From Volvariella volvacea V23 (Eukaryota; Basidiomycota; Agaricomycetes; Agaricales; Pluteaceae), in contig KB722738.1 of the NCBI GenBank assembly GCA_000349905.1, positions 1,111,551 through 1,175,550 on the forward strand: a DNA stretch of 64,000 nt, written 5' to 3'. Under the pieces are notes generated by a model. It was not told the origin of the DNA, did not search any database, and was given only the letters and a program-made list of their open reading frames with translations. Position 1 is the first letter of the stretch, and every line of letters begins with the position of its first letter. This document shows, piece after piece, positions 11,734 to 26,428 of the stretch. A program made the translations under genes and the position numbers.

Positions 11734-13245
11734 TCAATGTTGGGTCGCTTGTACGCCCCTAGCATTCACACTCAAATTCGGGGATGAGCGCGTGTGCCAA
11801 CCCAGCAGTTCTCGAATCTGCCAAACACCCAGTGGCCCACGTAGCTCGCTCTCTGGGTTCAGTGCCATACAGACCGCGTCCGCGACGTGATCTACGTGAA
11901 TGGGAGGAATTGTCAGAGCATTGGCCACAGATTCTAAAACCGAAGTCGAGACTTCGCTAGTTGGAGTCTGATAAGCCGGTTTGGGTGTCAATGTAGATCC
12001 AACTGCTCGGAGGATACCGGAAGGCGAAGGCACATGAGAGGGGATTTTAGAGTGAAGTGTGGCGGACATGTCAAGCAGAACTGCAGGTGGCGTTGTTAGC
12101 GGCCGATGATGGGCATGGTACACAAGGCCTTGGGAAAAAAGAGGAAGATATGTCAGTCCTCATTCATGACAGAGGCAATACAAAGAGACGACATAGAAAA
12201 TTGTTCTATAGGTTCCACGGTTTCGTACTTACTCGGGCGAACGTGCACAGCACGTACATCAGTCCGTCCTTCAACCATTGCGTCAATCCCCTCTTCTGCC
12301 TGCCTCTTCATTTCGATATACTTGGATGAAATCAGGGGTCTGAAAACGTCCTCTGCGGAGATGTGCACGAAAGCTCGGGGAGTTATTGATTCATCCGAAG
12401 CTCCAACAGGGGGAAGTGGCATAGAGGATAGGAACGCCTCGCAAACTCGTAGGGCTACATTTCCGACAGGAGCGTGGAAGGACAGTTAGCACGATATCCA
12501 CATGAGAGAAGTCTGGAACACTAACCTGCATCCCGATTCATTGCTTCATAACTCCCTCTCTCTTCATCAATCGGCTGTCTCTTAAGCGGATTGCCACCCC
12601 CACCTATACCAGGCGCAATAGTCCGCAAGAAGCTCCCAGCTAAGCCTAGAACATTACCATCCCGTATCGCTTGCTTGTACTCTCCACCTTCAATCAACGT
12701 CCCAAGGGTGTGGACAACACCCCCAACCCCGGAAAACAAGTGCGCAAACGTCTCAGGGTGCAATGCATCTCCCGTTTGCCAATCTACCTAGACATCGCAT
12801 TGTGATATCAGTACAACTTAGAAGCTTGAAGCGAAGGAATAAACGACACTTTGGACGTCCAAGCCGGTGCATGCCCTTTGGCCGTTTGGTAAGGTCTTCC
12901 CGAAGAACTATACGTCGGGATGAGCGCAGTCGGGAAATAGATTGACAGGGAATGCGCATATACCTAACACTTGTAACCTGCATCCCCCGTGCCAGGGCTG
13001 CTTTGCAGATCGCGGAACCTATATTATTTCAACACGTCAGGCATTATTTCAACATTGAAGGTGTGCTTCCCATATGGAAGCAATGTGTTGGGGTGTAGGT
13101 TGCCTGCCTGTGGAATGGAAAACTTACCAATGAAGCCATTGCCGCCAATGACGAGGATGCGCTGCGCTGCAGTACTCATGAGGTGCCACCTCGCAACTCG
13201 GAGAGCGGAATAAGACAAATCTCGTGCGTGGAACAGGTTCAACAT
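11734..13245 (-). CDS. COQ11: Coq11-like atypical short-chain dehydrogenase, mitochondrial
   Basis: Resembles yeast Coq11 (YLR290C), an NAD(P)-binding protein associated with the coenzyme Q synthome. Exons 13245-13128, 13018-12964, 12907-12850, 12787-12526, 12454-12233 and 12128-11734 give 369 residues. The Rossmann start ILVIGGNGFIGSAICKAAL is followed by a family pattern: GGVVHTLGTLIEGGEYKQ, the NPLK block (GGGNPLKRQ), SYEAMNRDAA and FVHISAEDVF with SSKYIEMKRQAEE (Tyr-x3-Lys replaced by Tyr-x3-Lys-Arg spacing). Translation from 13245 adds MLNLFHARDLSYSALRVARW, a good matrix-targeting peptide, whereas the internal ATG at 13179 would remove it. The upstream start is therefore preferred. Confidence 0.82.
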
Positions 13246-13475
13246 TCATGTTTCTAGTGATTTACACCATTATTACGTAATATACCTATGAAGCCCGCTT
13301 AAGGTGGTGAGCCAACTAGTCAACTAGTCAAGGGTCGAAGCACCGCTTCCTAATCTCAAAGGGACCTCACTGAAGTCAGTGTTTATAGCCTGAAATAACT
13401 GAGAACGAAAATCAGCAACAGTCTCGTGGCGTTCTTGCCAGCCACGGGTATCCTTATTGGTAGTCTATACCTTTA

Positions 13476-14781
13476 CTAATAACCACCGTATCCACCGTAT
13501 CCACCATCCCCGCCGTAGCCTCCTGGGGTAGCTGGGGGTGCTGGTGGCATTGTGTTTATAGCAGAATAAATTGAGGAAGGGGTATCGGGGTCCGTGGGGG
13601 AATCTGGCTCTGCGGCGGGGGTGCTGGGAGTCACAGATGGCACTTCTGCAGTGTCACTAGCGCTCGACGGATACGTATAAATGGTGTTTAAATCTGCAGT
13701 AGGTTCCTCTGCAGGTGTGATATTCACGTGGGGAACGGTGATGGGTCCTGTTTCTACGTTGACCTCATCGTCGACCTCATCGTCTTCTTCGTCACAATAT
13801 GGGGGGATGCCCTCTTCACCACCCTCGTCTGGAAGAGGTGCCGTTGTCGCGGAGGGAGCGGAGGGAGACATGGGCTCAGAGGATGGTGTTGGGTAGACAG
13901 GATATGGTGCCACCGAGGACAAGGGAGCTGCAGTTGGCAATGTGGAGTCTACTGGGTCTTCAGCGTCACCTTCATTCCCGTAGTCATCTCCATAGCATTG
14001 TTCCCCATCGCTATGGTCAGGAGTGGTTTGTACTGGTGGGACCGGAATGGGTACTACAGGGGACACAACCGGGACGCTTGAGGGCTCGGGCATAGTTGAC
14101 ACGGAGGAGGAACTGGGACTTGGGTCGTCGCCCCAATATCCGTAAGATGGGTCTTCATAGTCGCCCTCACATTCCTCCTCTCCTTCACCGCCAGTAGTGG
14201 GAGATGGGGGTGTCCCAGTCGTCGTGTATGACGGCGGGGTGCTGATTTCATAGCTATAATCACTTTGGATGGGGGAGCCGCTAGGCGTAGCAGGTATGGG
14301 CAATATGGAGTACGTTGGCTCCTCGGCGCCCTCGCCGTCATAGTCCCCATCCTCGCAACCATCGTCCACCGCATCAACGATAGCTGGCGAAGGAGGAGAG
14401 ACGGGGGCAGAGCTGGTATATGAAGGATCACATTCAGGAGGGCGTGAACTCAAATGAGCGTTGGCCTATTTTCCCCCCTTCAGTTAAGTGTACAACCAAT
14501 TGTAGAGAAGAACTTACCGCATATGGCATGCAGCAAAGCGCAAAGTAAGCCGAATCAGGTTGATTTTCACAGCCAAGTGCGGCGTAACGAGCGTAATAAG
14601 ACTCCCAGGACTAGAGAATCCCCCAAAAATTAGTCACACAAGAAAAGACTGTCGACGTTCGCACCTCATATGCGCTGGCATCCCAATCAGCCGGAGGAGG
14701 AGGGGTTCTGGGGATTACCAATGAGGTGGAAAGCGTAGCGATAGCAAGAGTGAATAGAACAGAAGGAGTGATATTCGGCAT
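13476..14781 (-). CDS. Secreted Ser/Thr/Pro- and acid-rich protein with Gly-Tyr tail
   Basis: Exons 14781-14665, 14610-14518 and 14465-13476 give 399 residues. A clear signal peptide (MPNITPSVLFTLAIATLSTS) is followed by a short folded-looking head with cysteines (YAALGCENQPDSAYFALCC). From about residue 80 the chain is Ser/Thr/Pro-rich with four irregular acidic cassettes, each with one cysteine: DDGCEDGDYDGEG, GEEECEGDYEDPS, GEQCYGDDYGNEG and PPYCDEEDDEVDD. It ends in a Gly-Tyr repeat (GGYGGDGGYGGYGGY). The make-up suggests an O-glycosylated cell-wall or extracellular protein. I do not recognise a named family, and no GPI signal is visible. Confidence 0.75.
13524..14440 (-). repeat. Degenerate acidic single-Cys cassettes in the secreted protein
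   Basis: Four acidic clusters, each centred on one Cys and followed by an STP-rich linker of about 35-60 residues, recur through exon 3. Spacing and sequence are irregular, so this is a protein-level repeat rather than a DNA tandem repeat. Confidence 0.5.
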
Positions 14782-15375
14782 AGTTGGGACGGACGGAAAG
14801 TAAGGAGAAATTGGGGGATTGGAGCGGAGAAGAATGAAGATGGGGATGGGGGAAGAAAACCTAGGTAAGCTTCAAAGGCCACTCTTATTGGAGGGCAGCT
14901 TCAATTATGAATGCCATGTTGATATTGAGCCCACGCGTGCAAATGACGGAGGAGGCGAGGACGGAGCGAGGACAATTATTGCTTCAAGGGTTCGCCGTTA
15001 GTGTTCTACGGCACACCCTGCCTCTGACAGTCCTTAATGAAAATATTGTTTATCTATAACACAGGGTCCATGAGGTTTCCAGTAGTTTAAATGCGGATTC
15101 ATGCGGGTCGAATCGCGCCCTGCCCTGCCACACAATTGTTAGTTGTCTGATCACTTACATGCGCTGAGGAAGACTGGATGGGCGTCTTAGGGGCCAGTGA
15201 CCGCCTTTCTTTGGCATTTACCAAGTCAACCAAACAACGGTATCTTCCGCGCTGCGCTCATCGCCTCTCCACGGTGTGACCGGCTGGTCATTTGCTAGAA
15301 GCAATTGTACCTAACGATGGCAACGATGAGTGTGTCCAATCCCCCTTGTAAATCGACCTCTATTTCATTCATCAC
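14782..15375. promoter_or_regulatory. Divergent intergenic region, secreted protein / SCAMP
   Basis: This 594-bp stretch separates the start codons of the leftward secreted-protein gene and the rightward SCAMP gene and must hold both promoters. I see no further gene or distinct element. Confidence 0.4.
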
Positions 15376-16671
15376 ATGTCCATCTCAGCGGGATATAATC
15401 AAAATCCATTTGCATCGACACATTCACTAGACGCGAATCCTTTCGACGATCCAACAGCAACGCAGACCCAGCAGTCCACGGATGCGAGATTGGAATCGAT
15501 TCGACAGCGCGAGCTGGACCTAGAACGAAGGGAGCGGGAGCTGAATAAGAAAGCTGAGCATATCAGAAAGAATGGGAGGAATAATTGGCCGCCTTGTCCG
15601 TCGCCTTTTCCCCGCACTCACGCCAGCTTGCCATTCACTCACGCTACGTTGCATAGTTTTCCCACTGATCTATCACTCAATACCGGACGAAATTCCAGAG
15701 GCCTCACGGCCATTAATTACACGCCTGTATCAGTTGTGGTTGGTTCTCTTTGGAACACTAATCATCAATATGGTTGCTTGCATTCTCATATTAATCGCTG
15801 GCTCAGCGGATGGTGGCAAAGACACTGGTGCTAGCATTGGGTGCGTCTTGTACTGCATTCGTTTTGTGTATAGTGACAAACGCCCAATTAGCTACGTGTT
15901 CACGATCACGGTGACTTCTTTCCTGCTGTGGTACCGGTGCGTATGGGTTGGTGCAGTTGACCGCAGGACTCAACCCTGACTGCCCTTAGCCCGATATACA
16001 ACGGATACATGAAGGTATGCTGTAACATACCGTGGTTTGACCTCGTTTTTGACCCGTTGCACGCAATGCCGCGCAGGAACAAGCCCTGTACTACTGTAAG
16101 TCAAGACCTTTCATCTCCGCGTTGCTCCAGCCTCATTGAAGACGTGGGGATCCAGATCTGTATTTTTTCTTCTGTGGATGGCATCTTCTATTTAGTGTCT
16201 ACATGTAAGGACGCTATCTTATCTCACCGTCTTCGATTGCTTACCCTTCATTCAACAAGGATTATCGGTGTGCCAAGGTCTGCGTTTACGACTACACCTC
16301 ACCTTGGAGACGTGAGCACTCAATAATGTCTTACAGCACCGGTTCAGCTGGGATGATTCAAATGATTCAAATGTTCTCGCGAGCGCATTTCGTGGCGGGA
16401 GCATTCAGTTTGGTTGCGACGATTGGCTGGATTATACAAGGTGTCGGGAATGCATTTTACTATCGACAGGTGAGTGAATCCCCAACCCGACCTATTGATG
16501 CTGGAACAACTGGAATTCATCAGATTTGGCTCCACCACACGGCAGCCGGGCATACAGTGGAAAAGGTGCGTGCAAGTACAAGGTTTGCTTGTGTCTACAA
16601 GCTCATGATGGGAACAGGCGAAGCAGGAACTGGCCACACATGGAGCCAAGGCGTACTTTACAAGAGGTTAA
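15376..16671 (+). CDS. Secretory carrier-associated membrane protein (SCAMP)
   Basis: Four-pass membrane protein of post-Golgi and endosomal carriers. Ten exons: 15376-15595, 15657-15840, 15892-15936, 15990-16014, 16077-16095, 16156-16204, 16260-16277, 16337-16469, 16524-16565, 16618-16671; the total is 262 residues in frame. The N-terminus carries the NPF endocytic motif (YNQNPFAS, and ANPFDDP), a short coiled coil (RQRELDLERRERELNKK), then NNWPPFFPLIYHSI. Four membrane spans follow, with family blocks YVFTITVTSFLLWYRPIYNG, GVPSTGSAGMI and GVGNAFYYRQ, then HHTAAGHTVEKAK. Four exons are only 18-49 nt. The end at KAYFTRG-stop (16669-16671) is the simplest; an extra 3' exon starting near 16770 is possible. 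Confidence 0.9.
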
Positions 16672-17083
16672 TGTATGAGAAGGACATGAGCTGTACTGTC
16701 GACGTCGGTGTATATGTCGTAAGAATACTGAGAGAATAATTGAAATATTTGTGTTACCTGTTTTGGAAGGTGATCAGTGCGCGAGCGGAGTTTCAACGAG
16801 ATATATCAAAAGAAGAAGAGAGGATGCTGGCTTGTTTCTCTCAACCATATCCATCTAAACTGTGAGTGTCGTCGTTGTCTGTGCTGTCCTCCATGCTGAC
16901 CGTGTTCCAGTCAAAAAGCCGTCAAAAAATATAAAAAAACCTTTTTATATATCAGCGGTTCACTCCTCCTTTGTACGGATCTCTGCCTGCCATCTAAAAT
17001 TCATCCTGATCTTGTGCCATCCAGTCTCAGAAAAAGTCCACAAAGCAGTAACGACCTTTTCAAATCCTTAAAAAACCATAGCC
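16672..17083 (+). promoter_or_regulatory. Upstream region of poly(A)-binding protein gene, with A-rich tract
   Basis: This 412-bp gap contains the SCAMP 3' flank and the PAB1 promoter/leader. At 16911-16950 there are runs of A5, A6 and A7 next to a T5 run, and another A6 run sits about 10 bases before the PAB1 ATG. The A/T stretch could act as a TATA/poly(dA:dT) promoter element or, if transcribed, as an A-rich 5' leader. Confidence 0.45.
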
Positions 17084-19379
<2,296 letters not shown>

Positions 19380-19599
19380 ACGTTGGTGATTGTGTACGAT
19401 GATGCCCCTATGTTACATCTGCTTCGCTCCCTCTCATTGTGTTGGATCATCGACGGCAATGTGGCCTGGTGATTGTGTTATAGGTATTGGTCGTTGGTCT
19501 GGCTGTGTGTACAATTACTTAGGAATGTGAGGTGATACAGCTGATTACGCGGGGTGTGTGATACCTAAGGATACAACAGACATTATGAGGGTAAGTATA

Positions 19600-21316
19600 C
19601 TACTGATACATCTTGGTAGCATGAACAATGTGAATGCGTGCGGTGCGACATGAACCAGCTGGTGGGTAATATAGGTCATATTGAGCATCTGCAATGAGCT
19701 TGTCAACGAAACCATCAGAGAGTCCAACTGAAAGAAAGAAGGGCTTGAGAGCAGGCAGTAGCAATTCATAATCCATCCACTGGATTTCGCCAATTGTTCG
19801 CATTGTTTCGTCTGTGACATAGTGAATACAAAAGGGCAACAACGGGGGGAGTGCTGGCGTACCCGTAGGCCAAAAACCAACTGGTATATTTCCATCCCGA
19901 GACGTGATGCTTTCAAAGGCTTCTGTAGCTGCCAAAAGCTCAGTAAGCCTTTCAGGGATTGTGATGTCAATTCCATGACGCCGAAGACAGCTCCGATAAG
20001 TTTCCCAAAACGTCTCCCATCCGTGGTGTTTGGGGGGTATCACCGTTCGAGGAGCTCTGGCCGGCAGCGGTGGCGGTGGTGCTTGAGATGATGATGCAAC
20101 CGGAGCTTCGGAAGGTGCTGCACTCGACTGAGAGGCCGCTGGAGATGATGGTAGAGGTGTAGAGCGATTGGACGAATGAGATGACGATATTGAGGGCGGG
20201 ACAGTAGCGGGCGGGGTGTTGGTTGGTGTATTAGCGCTGGTGTTGGAAGGTTCACTCGACAATGAGAGTGTTAGATTAGGGTAGAGTGGTAGTGGGTGTA
20301 AACTTGGCTCTATAATGAGAACTAGACCGCCGGGGCGGAGAAGGCGAGCGATTTCAGATAGGAACCTAGGATAATTGCGGATCTTCGGCGTATCAGTCGT
20401 GTAAAGAGAGAGGGTAAGGGTGGAGATAAAGGACAAGTAATCAGAGATGAATTAAGTTTACCCAGTGCTCGGAGTGAATGGCCTGCGACTTACTCCAATG
20501 TGCATGGACCGTGCGTGAATGAGGTCAAAATGGTCGTCTGGATAAGGGATATTCCACTGGTCTAAATCACATAGTTCGAACCTGCGTTACACAATGTGGG
20601 TCAACATAGAATGCTGCGACAAGGGCTTTCGGAGTCTATTCAGACCACTTACGTGCAGTTCGGGGGCACGCTTCTGTTGAACAAGAAAATGAGGGTCAGA
20701 AAGATCAAGGAGATGTATATCAGCCAGGGAACGTGGCAAAGGCGCGTGTCCGTGCTTGAAGCCATTGTGTTAAGGTGGAATGGCAGGGGTGAGACCAACC
20801 TGGGTTGTATTGGGGAGAGGTCAACGCCGATGACCTCTGCACGAGGGAACTCGTCTGCCATGTCAATCGCCCTACCAATGAGCCCGCCCATGTCTTAGCG
20901 AGCAATGAACGGTTGTAACATGGGATAGAAAGTGGATACCAAAAGCCACCACCCGTTCCGAGGTCCAGTACTAGGATCGATAATTACTCTTGTGTCAATG
21001 AAGAGCACAATGGTGGACCAAGGAGTACCAACTTCTGCGCTGTTGGCCAAATTGTAGGGCCTGCTTGACTGGACCGACATAGTTCTTGCCAGAAAACACA
21101 AATTGGAGCATCCTATGATGTAGTTCTGAACGCTTTCAAATTACGACAAATAGGGGTAAGCGCGCTGTGATAGACAGGAATAAAAGAAAGCACCCTAATT
21201 TCATCAGCATCTGCAGGTAGAAGATAAATAGGATTGAGAACATTGAGCTGTCTTCCGTGAACGGTTCTGAAATACAGATGAGAGTCAGGACCAACGACGC
21301 CGTCGTCCTCATGCAT
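19600..21316 (-). CDS. SAM-dependent methyltransferase with Ser/Pro-rich insert
   Basis: Exons 21316-21194, 21132-21033, 20970-20940, 20871-20800, 20673-20653, 20581-20494 and 20382-19600 give 405 residues. The class I methyltransferase core reads RILDLGTGGGFWAIDMA (motif I), AEVIGVDLSPIQP, PPNCTFELCDLDQWNIPYPD, FDLIHARSMH and ARLLRPGGLVLIIEPS. This is the widespread Agaricomycete family with N-terminal LYFRTVHGRQLNVLNPIYLLPAD and HHRMLQFVFSGKNYVGPV. The substrate of these enzymes is generally unknown. Between the motif near IIEPS and the C-terminal HHGWETFWETYRSCLRRHGI lies a low-complexity insert of about 90 residues rich in Ser, Pro, Thr and Ala. Exons three and five are only 31 and 21 nt. 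Confidence 0.85.
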
Positions 21317-21385
21317 CACAGGCAAGTTAGGGTTAATGGTTGAAAAGCAAATTCCATTAAATCCAATACAACTCGCGAAAATACG

Positions 21386-23388
<2,003 letters not shown>

Positions 23389-23487
23389 GAGGGAAGTAGA
23401 GTGTGGATGAGATGGACCAGGAGGTGGAGTGCATGTGTGGTTTTGTTTTGCCACCTTGTGCATTTCCGCCACCACCACGAACATATC
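23389..23487. promoter_or_regulatory. Short bidirectional promoter, SRP54 / Spt8
   Basis: The two divergent start codons are separated by 99 bp, so both core promoters must sit in this interval. I see no TATA box. Confidence 0.55.
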
Positions 23488-25925
23488 ATGTCTTCAGACG
23501 AGGAGGGTGTGGAGGATATTGATTTTGACCTTGAAGACGAAGGCGATGACAGCAACGAACTTGATGAGGATACTGCAGCAGTGCTGGACGACATGACTGA
23601 AGAGGGCGATGAGGTGAGTCTACTTCTCGTGCCTTGGCCCCCCTATTAAACGCGCTTCATTGCTTTAAGGATTCGGCCGACGACGACTCAGATGATATGT
23701 CGGATGACGATGACGAGGAGGAGGAGGAGGAGGAGGAGGAGGAGGAGGAGGAGAGTATAATGCTACATCGTCCCCCACCAGCACCGACCTTACACCCCGC
23801 AACCATGCCTCTACCACCTCCCTCGGGAGGGTTGCCCATGGATGTGGATGTATCAACGGTGCCTGAAATAGAACAACAAGACAGTCGTACACCCTCGAGA
23901 AAAGGTAACTGTACCACTCGTTGTTCGCCTTGCCTTTCGGCTCAATACCTATTTCAGTGACAACCCCACCACCAGAACCCCCTTCTCACAAACGTTCCCC
24001 ATCCCCTGCAGAACTCCGCAAACGCAGTTTAATGGCTCCCATAGGAGCCGGGCGATACCTTGGCCATAGCTATACTGTGGAAGCCATCTGCGCATTACCA
24101 CATCCTGTCCCTACGCACTCCCTTGCTTCCTCTTTTTGCATGACGCACCTTCTGACGGGCTCCGACGATGGCTACATACGGGACTATGACATCTTCTCAG
24201 CCGTCAATGGAAAGAACTTCTTGACTGCCCCGCAAAGGCACCATTCAGGTGTAGTTGAAGGCATAATGAAGGCGGGTCAAATTAGATGTTGGTGGGAGAA
24301 CCCAGGAGTGGTGTATACTTCTGGATTGGACCCCGCTAAAATGCTGCAGGATGACGACCTGACTCTTTCTCCTGTATATAGCATGGCCATGCACTCTGAC
24401 GCTTTATGGATGCTCGCTGGGACTGAAGTGCGTAGCTTGTTGATATATTTAGGTGGCCTTTGACTATATCTTGCACCTGGAGTGGATTTTCTAGGTGGGC
24501 CATATCAACCTCTTCACAGTGCGCCACGACCCAGGAAGGCTGATTCATAGCATGAATGGGCATCGCGGACCCGTATCTGTCTTAAGTATGGATTATGACG
24601 AGAAGGGGTTTTTCAGTGCGGGTTGGGACAGTGAAGCTATTGTGAGTGCACGCGCGCATTTAATCGCTGTATCAACACATTCCAACCGCCATCAGCAATG
24701 GGACCTGAACACAGGGCAAATAGTTCGAAAATTTATTGCACATAATTCCCAATTAGCAGCACTAGCTGTTCGACCTCAATATCCTGACTGGATTGACCCT
24801 GCTCCTGCTGTCGTCCCGCAAAGCACAGATACAACCGACTCTCCAAGTTCAGCCGAAAATGCGGAGCCGGACCTGGCGCCTTCCCCTCAACCGACGCCGG
24901 CACCACCAGCACCATCGGCACCTTCTGCACCCTCACCACCAGCGACAAGGCAAAACGCCTCGGATGCAGACACCAAGTCAGAGGCATCCTTCGATCCCTT
25001 GTTTGACGAAGAAGCGGAGGACGAAGAATTTTCCATCCCCCCTGCTTCTCAAGCTGTCGCATCAAAGCGTGCTATTCCATCTAATGCTCCGCCGCCTCCC
25101 CGCCCACCACCAGCTCCACCACGAGAGGTGGTACCTCCACCCAAGGGGGCACCTCCCTTGTTGGACCCTGTAACCTATTCGACGTTTTCTCCCGACTTAT
25201 TGATGACTGCCTCTATAGATGGGCAAATAATATTCTGGGATAGGCGTGTCAATGCATCTGGTACAGGGGTGGGAAGGCTGTGGTTGAACGAGAAAACACC
25301 TCCTTGGTGTCTTTCTGTGAGTGGTCACTCTGATTCCTATGTCTGAGCATCTAAATCAACCATATTTATATAAGGCATGCTGGTCTGCAGATGGTGGGCA
25401 GATATACGCTGGTCGTAGGAATGGCACCATCGATGTATGGGATGTCAGGTTGCTAGGCCGGTCGGGACCAACAAGCACTCCGAGGCTGCTTAAAACCTTG
25501 CGCAACCCCTTAAGTTCGGGTGTTGTTTCTTGCGTTGTCTCCTTTCCAGATTGTCGACATATTGCCTGGTAAACGTTCTGCATCGTGCAAAGAGATCACT
25601 CATCAACTAGACGCGATCCCTAGTGCCTCCAACGACAATATACGACTCTGGAACGTCGCAGAAGCCGCAGACGTGGATACATCGATGAAGGCTAAGGGTG
25701 GTGTACAATTCAAGATAATACCGGGGCATCATGGTGGCCACATATCACAGATGCGTATGTATTATACACCTACGCTTTTGTTTCGGTTCATTCTAATCTC
25801 AATATTTAGTTGTTGACCCTGGTGCCCGCTTTCTTGTTAGTGCGAGCAGTAATCGGGGTTGGCATGGTGATTCCACTCGCACTGTATTCGTTCACGACGT
25901 CAAGTCGAGCTTTAAGACAACGTAA
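23488..25925 (+). CDS. SPT8: SAGA complex subunit Spt8 (WD40)
   Basis: Coactivator subunit of SAGA that contacts TBP. Exons 23488-23613, 23670-23904, 23958-24427, 24495-24641, 24696-25316, 25375-25568, 25624-25754 and 25810-25925 give 679 residues. The acidic N-terminus includes a run of 13 Glu. The WD40 part begins YLGHSYTVEAICALP and has family blocks HLLTGSDDGYIRDYDIFSAV, HHSGVVEGIMKAGQI, GHINLFTVRHDPGRLIH, MNGHRGPVSVLSMD, FSAGWDSEAIQWDLNTGQIV, RRNGTIDVWDVR, CASNDNIRLWNV and SASSNRGWHG. A Pro/Ala/Ser-rich insert of about 120 residues separates two blades. The gene is convergent with Spt6. Confidence 0.93.
23715..23753 (+). repeat. (GAG)13 trinucleotide repeat coding poly-Glu in Spt8
   Basis: Thirteen uninterrupted GAG codons encode a run of Glu in the acidic N-terminus. 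Perfect codon identity points to a microsatellite that could vary in length between strains. Confidence 0.9.
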
Positions 25926-26428
25926 ATGTAACTCCAGTCTTGTTAGTATTGAGTGACTATTTAGATATATGCAATGTAATTGATTGCGCGACGATTTCGT
26001 GAGATAATACATGTTAACGCCCAAAAGAGGCCATAACAGACCCCCGAGGACAGCGGGGTGGACGAAAGACGACGGGTGGGCAGAAACTTGAAGAGAATCC
26101 CATTGTTAGTTGGTCCATGCATTGGATTAGCACCGTTCCCACGGGTAGACCACGCTGACTGGAACTGGATCGCTGCAGCGGTGAGTGGAGTCATCAGTAT
26201 ATCACAAGAGTCAGGCCTATGGGTGCAGGGAGGGACCTCGATCCTCCCAGGTTCTTTAGTCCAATGTATTATACCACGGGCGCTTAAAATTTTCAATCGC
26301 ACTTGCAGTCTCCCGAAGTAAGAACATGTATTTAAGACAACTAATGCAGGTGCAGGTGAATAGTATAGTGTACATCATCAACAATGAGAGCCACGCAAAT
26401 TACCAGAAAGAAATTAAAAATATATTTG
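25926..26428. other. Convergent intergenic region, Spt8 / Spt6
   Basis: Holds both 3' flanks; 503 bp is long for a convergent gap in this window. Open frames of about 85-110 codons exist on both strands, but none shows a recognisable family, so I call no gene. Confidence 0.4.

Noticed and set aside
13313..13330. Tandem CAACTAGT copies upstream of the Coq11-like gene
   Set aside because: Two units of eight bases only; likely a chance local duplication with no further structure.
16770..16857. Possible extra 3' exon of the SCAMP gene
   Set aside because: Two competing frames are open after the acceptor at 16769 and neither resembles a known SCAMP tail, whereas the stop at 16669-16671 ends the protein naturally.
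25961..26302. 113-codon minus-strand frame with a hydrophobic C-terminal stretch between Spt8 and Spt6
   Set aside because: It has no recognisable family, starts mid-region without a clear promoter, and an overlapping frame exists on the other strand; it looks like chance open sequence.
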